From: Nitrososphaerales archaeon
GTDB lineage: Archaea > Thermoproteota > Nitrososphaeria > Nitrososphaerales > Nitrososphaeraceae
Length of the DNA: 5,367 nucleotides
Direction of reading: 5' to 3'
Assembly: GCA_029237515.1 (NCBI GenBank)
Contig: JARBAV010000459.1
Span: 1 to 5,367, forward strand
In this document: one piece after another, positions 4,570 to 5,367 of the stretch
Numbering within the stretch: position 1 is the stretch's first letter
How the letters are laid out: every line of letters starts with the position of its first letter
Notes under the pieces: model-generated
Seen by the model: only the letters and a program-made list of their open reading frames with translations
Told to the model about the DNA's origin: nothing
Databases searched by the model: none
Position numbers and translations under genes: made by a program

Positions 4570-4983
4570 ATGCCTAGGCCAATTGTGCAGCAGCAGGAAA
4601 ATTACCATTCGGGGGCTAACGAATTGTTAATTCAACAAACGCATGCGGCGGTTAGCGACAAGATTGCTCAAAAGAGATGGGAATTTCAGAACACCGACAT
4701 AGATCCAAACCGGCTATGGAACCTTGCAAATCAAGTTGAAGCACTCAATTGGGTTTCGAATAAATTGAGTGGAATACTTAGACAATACAAACAGGTACCT
4801 GATTCCTCAGTTCAATCACTCATTGCATCACTAAAAAAGGTGCTGATCAGAATTGACAAAAGCCTTTTAAAGTTCAAGACAAAGAGACAAAAATCTTACG
4901 AATTTTATAGATTGAAATCACGAGCAACAATAATCGAATGGTCGCTTTTTCAAATTCACTTTATAGCCGCTAATATATCTTGA
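4570..4983 (+). CDS. Basic, mostly helical protein of unknown function
   Basis: A 137-residue protein I do not recognise. After a Gln-rich start (QQQ at 7-9), helices are likely at about 17-38, 46-74, 78-101 and 102-133. The part from 85 to 118 is very basic: 12 Lys or Arg against one Asp and one Glu, including KFKTKRQK (101-108). This suggests contact with nucleic acid or a membrane surface. The C-terminal stretch, IIEWSLFQIHFIAANI, is hydrophobic or amphipathic, too short and polar for a sure membrane span. There are no cysteines, no signal peptide and no catalytic motif. The reading frame is credible: it has a well-placed TATA-like element before the ATG, a length well above chance, helical periodicity and a T-rich stretch after the stop. 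It could be a lineage-specific orphan. The nearest upstream gene, the zinc finger protein, is 378 bases away, so cotranscription is unlikely. Confidence 0.72.
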   Translation: MPRPIVQQQENYHSGANELLIQQTHAAVSDKIAQKRWEFQNTDIDPNRLWNLANQVEALNWVSNKLSGILRQYKQVPDSSVQSLIASLKKVLIRIDKSLLKFKTKRQKSYEFYRLKSRATIIEWSLFQIHFIAANIS

Positions 4984-5028
4984 TGATTACTTTGACTTTA
5001 AATGATCCAAGTTAGCAGATCAAACAGA

Positions 5029-5058
5029 CCTTTTTCCTCTATCCTTCTCGTTCGTCTT
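5029..5058 (+). terminator. Pyrimidine-rich probable terminator of the last gene
   Basis: About 45 bases after the stop codon begins a run that is almost all pyrimidine: CCTTTTTCCTCT, then ATCCTTCTCG and TTCGTCTT. Archaeal RNA polymerase ends transcription at U-rich stretches without needing a hairpin, and T5 followed by further T clusters fits that. A second T6 run lies at 5158-5163. Confidence 0.45.
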
Positions 5059-5064
5059 GAAATC

Positions 5065-5120
5065 AAATATTTCATAGGCATTCATGAATCCTCCAATATT
5101 TGAAAATCAACAGAAATATT
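5065..5120. repeat. Cluster of AT-rich palindromes
   Basis: Three symmetric elements lie within 56 bases: AAATATTT (5065-5072), ATTCATGAAT (5080-5089, a perfect 10-base palindrome), and AATATTT (5095-5101) against AAATATT (5114-5120), a seven-base stem with a 12-base loop. The first and third share the word AATATTT, so alternative pairings exist. They follow the T-rich terminator and may be 3' end structure, a binding region or simple AT bias. Confidence 0.3.
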
Positions 5121-5367
5121 CTGACGGCATGAGACCACCTCCAAACACAGTTGCTTATTTTTTAAGACGAGCGACACGCTACACATGTTGAAATAATGCC
5201 TCAATTCAATAAAAATACACCTTAAGAAATAAACTAAGGTTGTAATGAATTCTATATTGTGGTTAGATTCGGATACAGAAATGCTATATATTATTCCAAA
5301 TTTTGGCCGAACTGAACATTCGGGGCATATAAGGAGCAACCTTTCAACAGCGTAGACAAGGTTAAAA

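Larger units (their letters stand above)
4984..5367. other. Gene-free end of the window
   Basis: Apart from the T-rich terminator I see no supported gene. A reverse-strand frame at 5082-5339 (85 residues) starts with a rare TTG, has no ribosome site and an uneven composition; I leave it out. The forward frame from ATG 5281 has only 24 codons. The stretch holds several AT-rich palindromes (5065-5120) and a small stem, ACCTTA (5219-5224) with TAAGGT (5235-5240). Confidence 0.45.

Noticed and set aside
4980..5020. Box C-like TGATGA at the stop of the last gene
   Set aside because: No CTGA box follows at a proper distance and the base before TGATGA is T, not a purine.
5082..5339. Reverse-strand 85-residue frame beginning MLLICPECS
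   Set aside because: It has a rare TTG start, no ribosome site or TATA-like element, a single CPEC with no second Cys pair to make a zinc site, and a composition like AT-rich non-coding DNA. A homologue would change this view.

Overview
The window looks like chromosomal DNA of an ammonia-oxidising archaeon of the Nitrososphaerales (soil Thaumarchaeota/Nitrososphaeria). Four things support this: the moderate-to-low GC judged by eye; a small winged-helix protein of the ArnR1-like type (HTH_45) that is abundant in that group; a MinD/ParA-like ATPase and a large multi-spanning membrane protein whose style I associate with that lineage; and start regions with A/T-rich TATA-like elements instead of bacterial -10/-35 boxes or clear Shine-Dalgarno sequences. 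The lineage assignment comes from memory of these families, not from a search. A genus such as Nitrosocosmicus would fit the loose gene packing, but this is not shown.

Layout, all on the + strand: (1) the possible 3' end of an upstream gene (1-89); (2) a gene-free stretch; (3) a winged-helix regulator (374-694); (4) a gap with a short tandem motif; (5) a 10-span membrane protein with an extracytoplasmic loop and a cytoplasmic helical tail (about 1062-2480); (6) a gap with small palindromes; (7) a MinD/ParA-like deviant Walker ATPase (2789-3730), followed by a hairpin; (8) a stand-alone UBP-type zinc finger protein (3907-4191); (9) a 378-base gap with a hairpin and a C-rich tract; (10) a basic helical protein of unknown function (4570-4983); (11) a pyrimidine-rich probable terminator and a gene-free end.

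The genes do not form an obvious operon. They are separated by 176-378 bases, and each complete gene has its own TATA-like element upstream. For the membrane protein, the zinc finger protein and the last gene, the element lies about 22-28 bases before the ATG, as expected for leaderless or nearly leaderless archaeal transcripts. About 65 % of the window is coding. I see no tRNA, rRNA, CRISPR array, transposase or integrase, and no recognisable defence or biosynthetic cluster. The most interesting items are the zinc finger protein, which has a changed ubiquitin-tail pocket and an unusual last zinc ligand, the orphan MinD-like ATPase, and the structured intergenic sequences.
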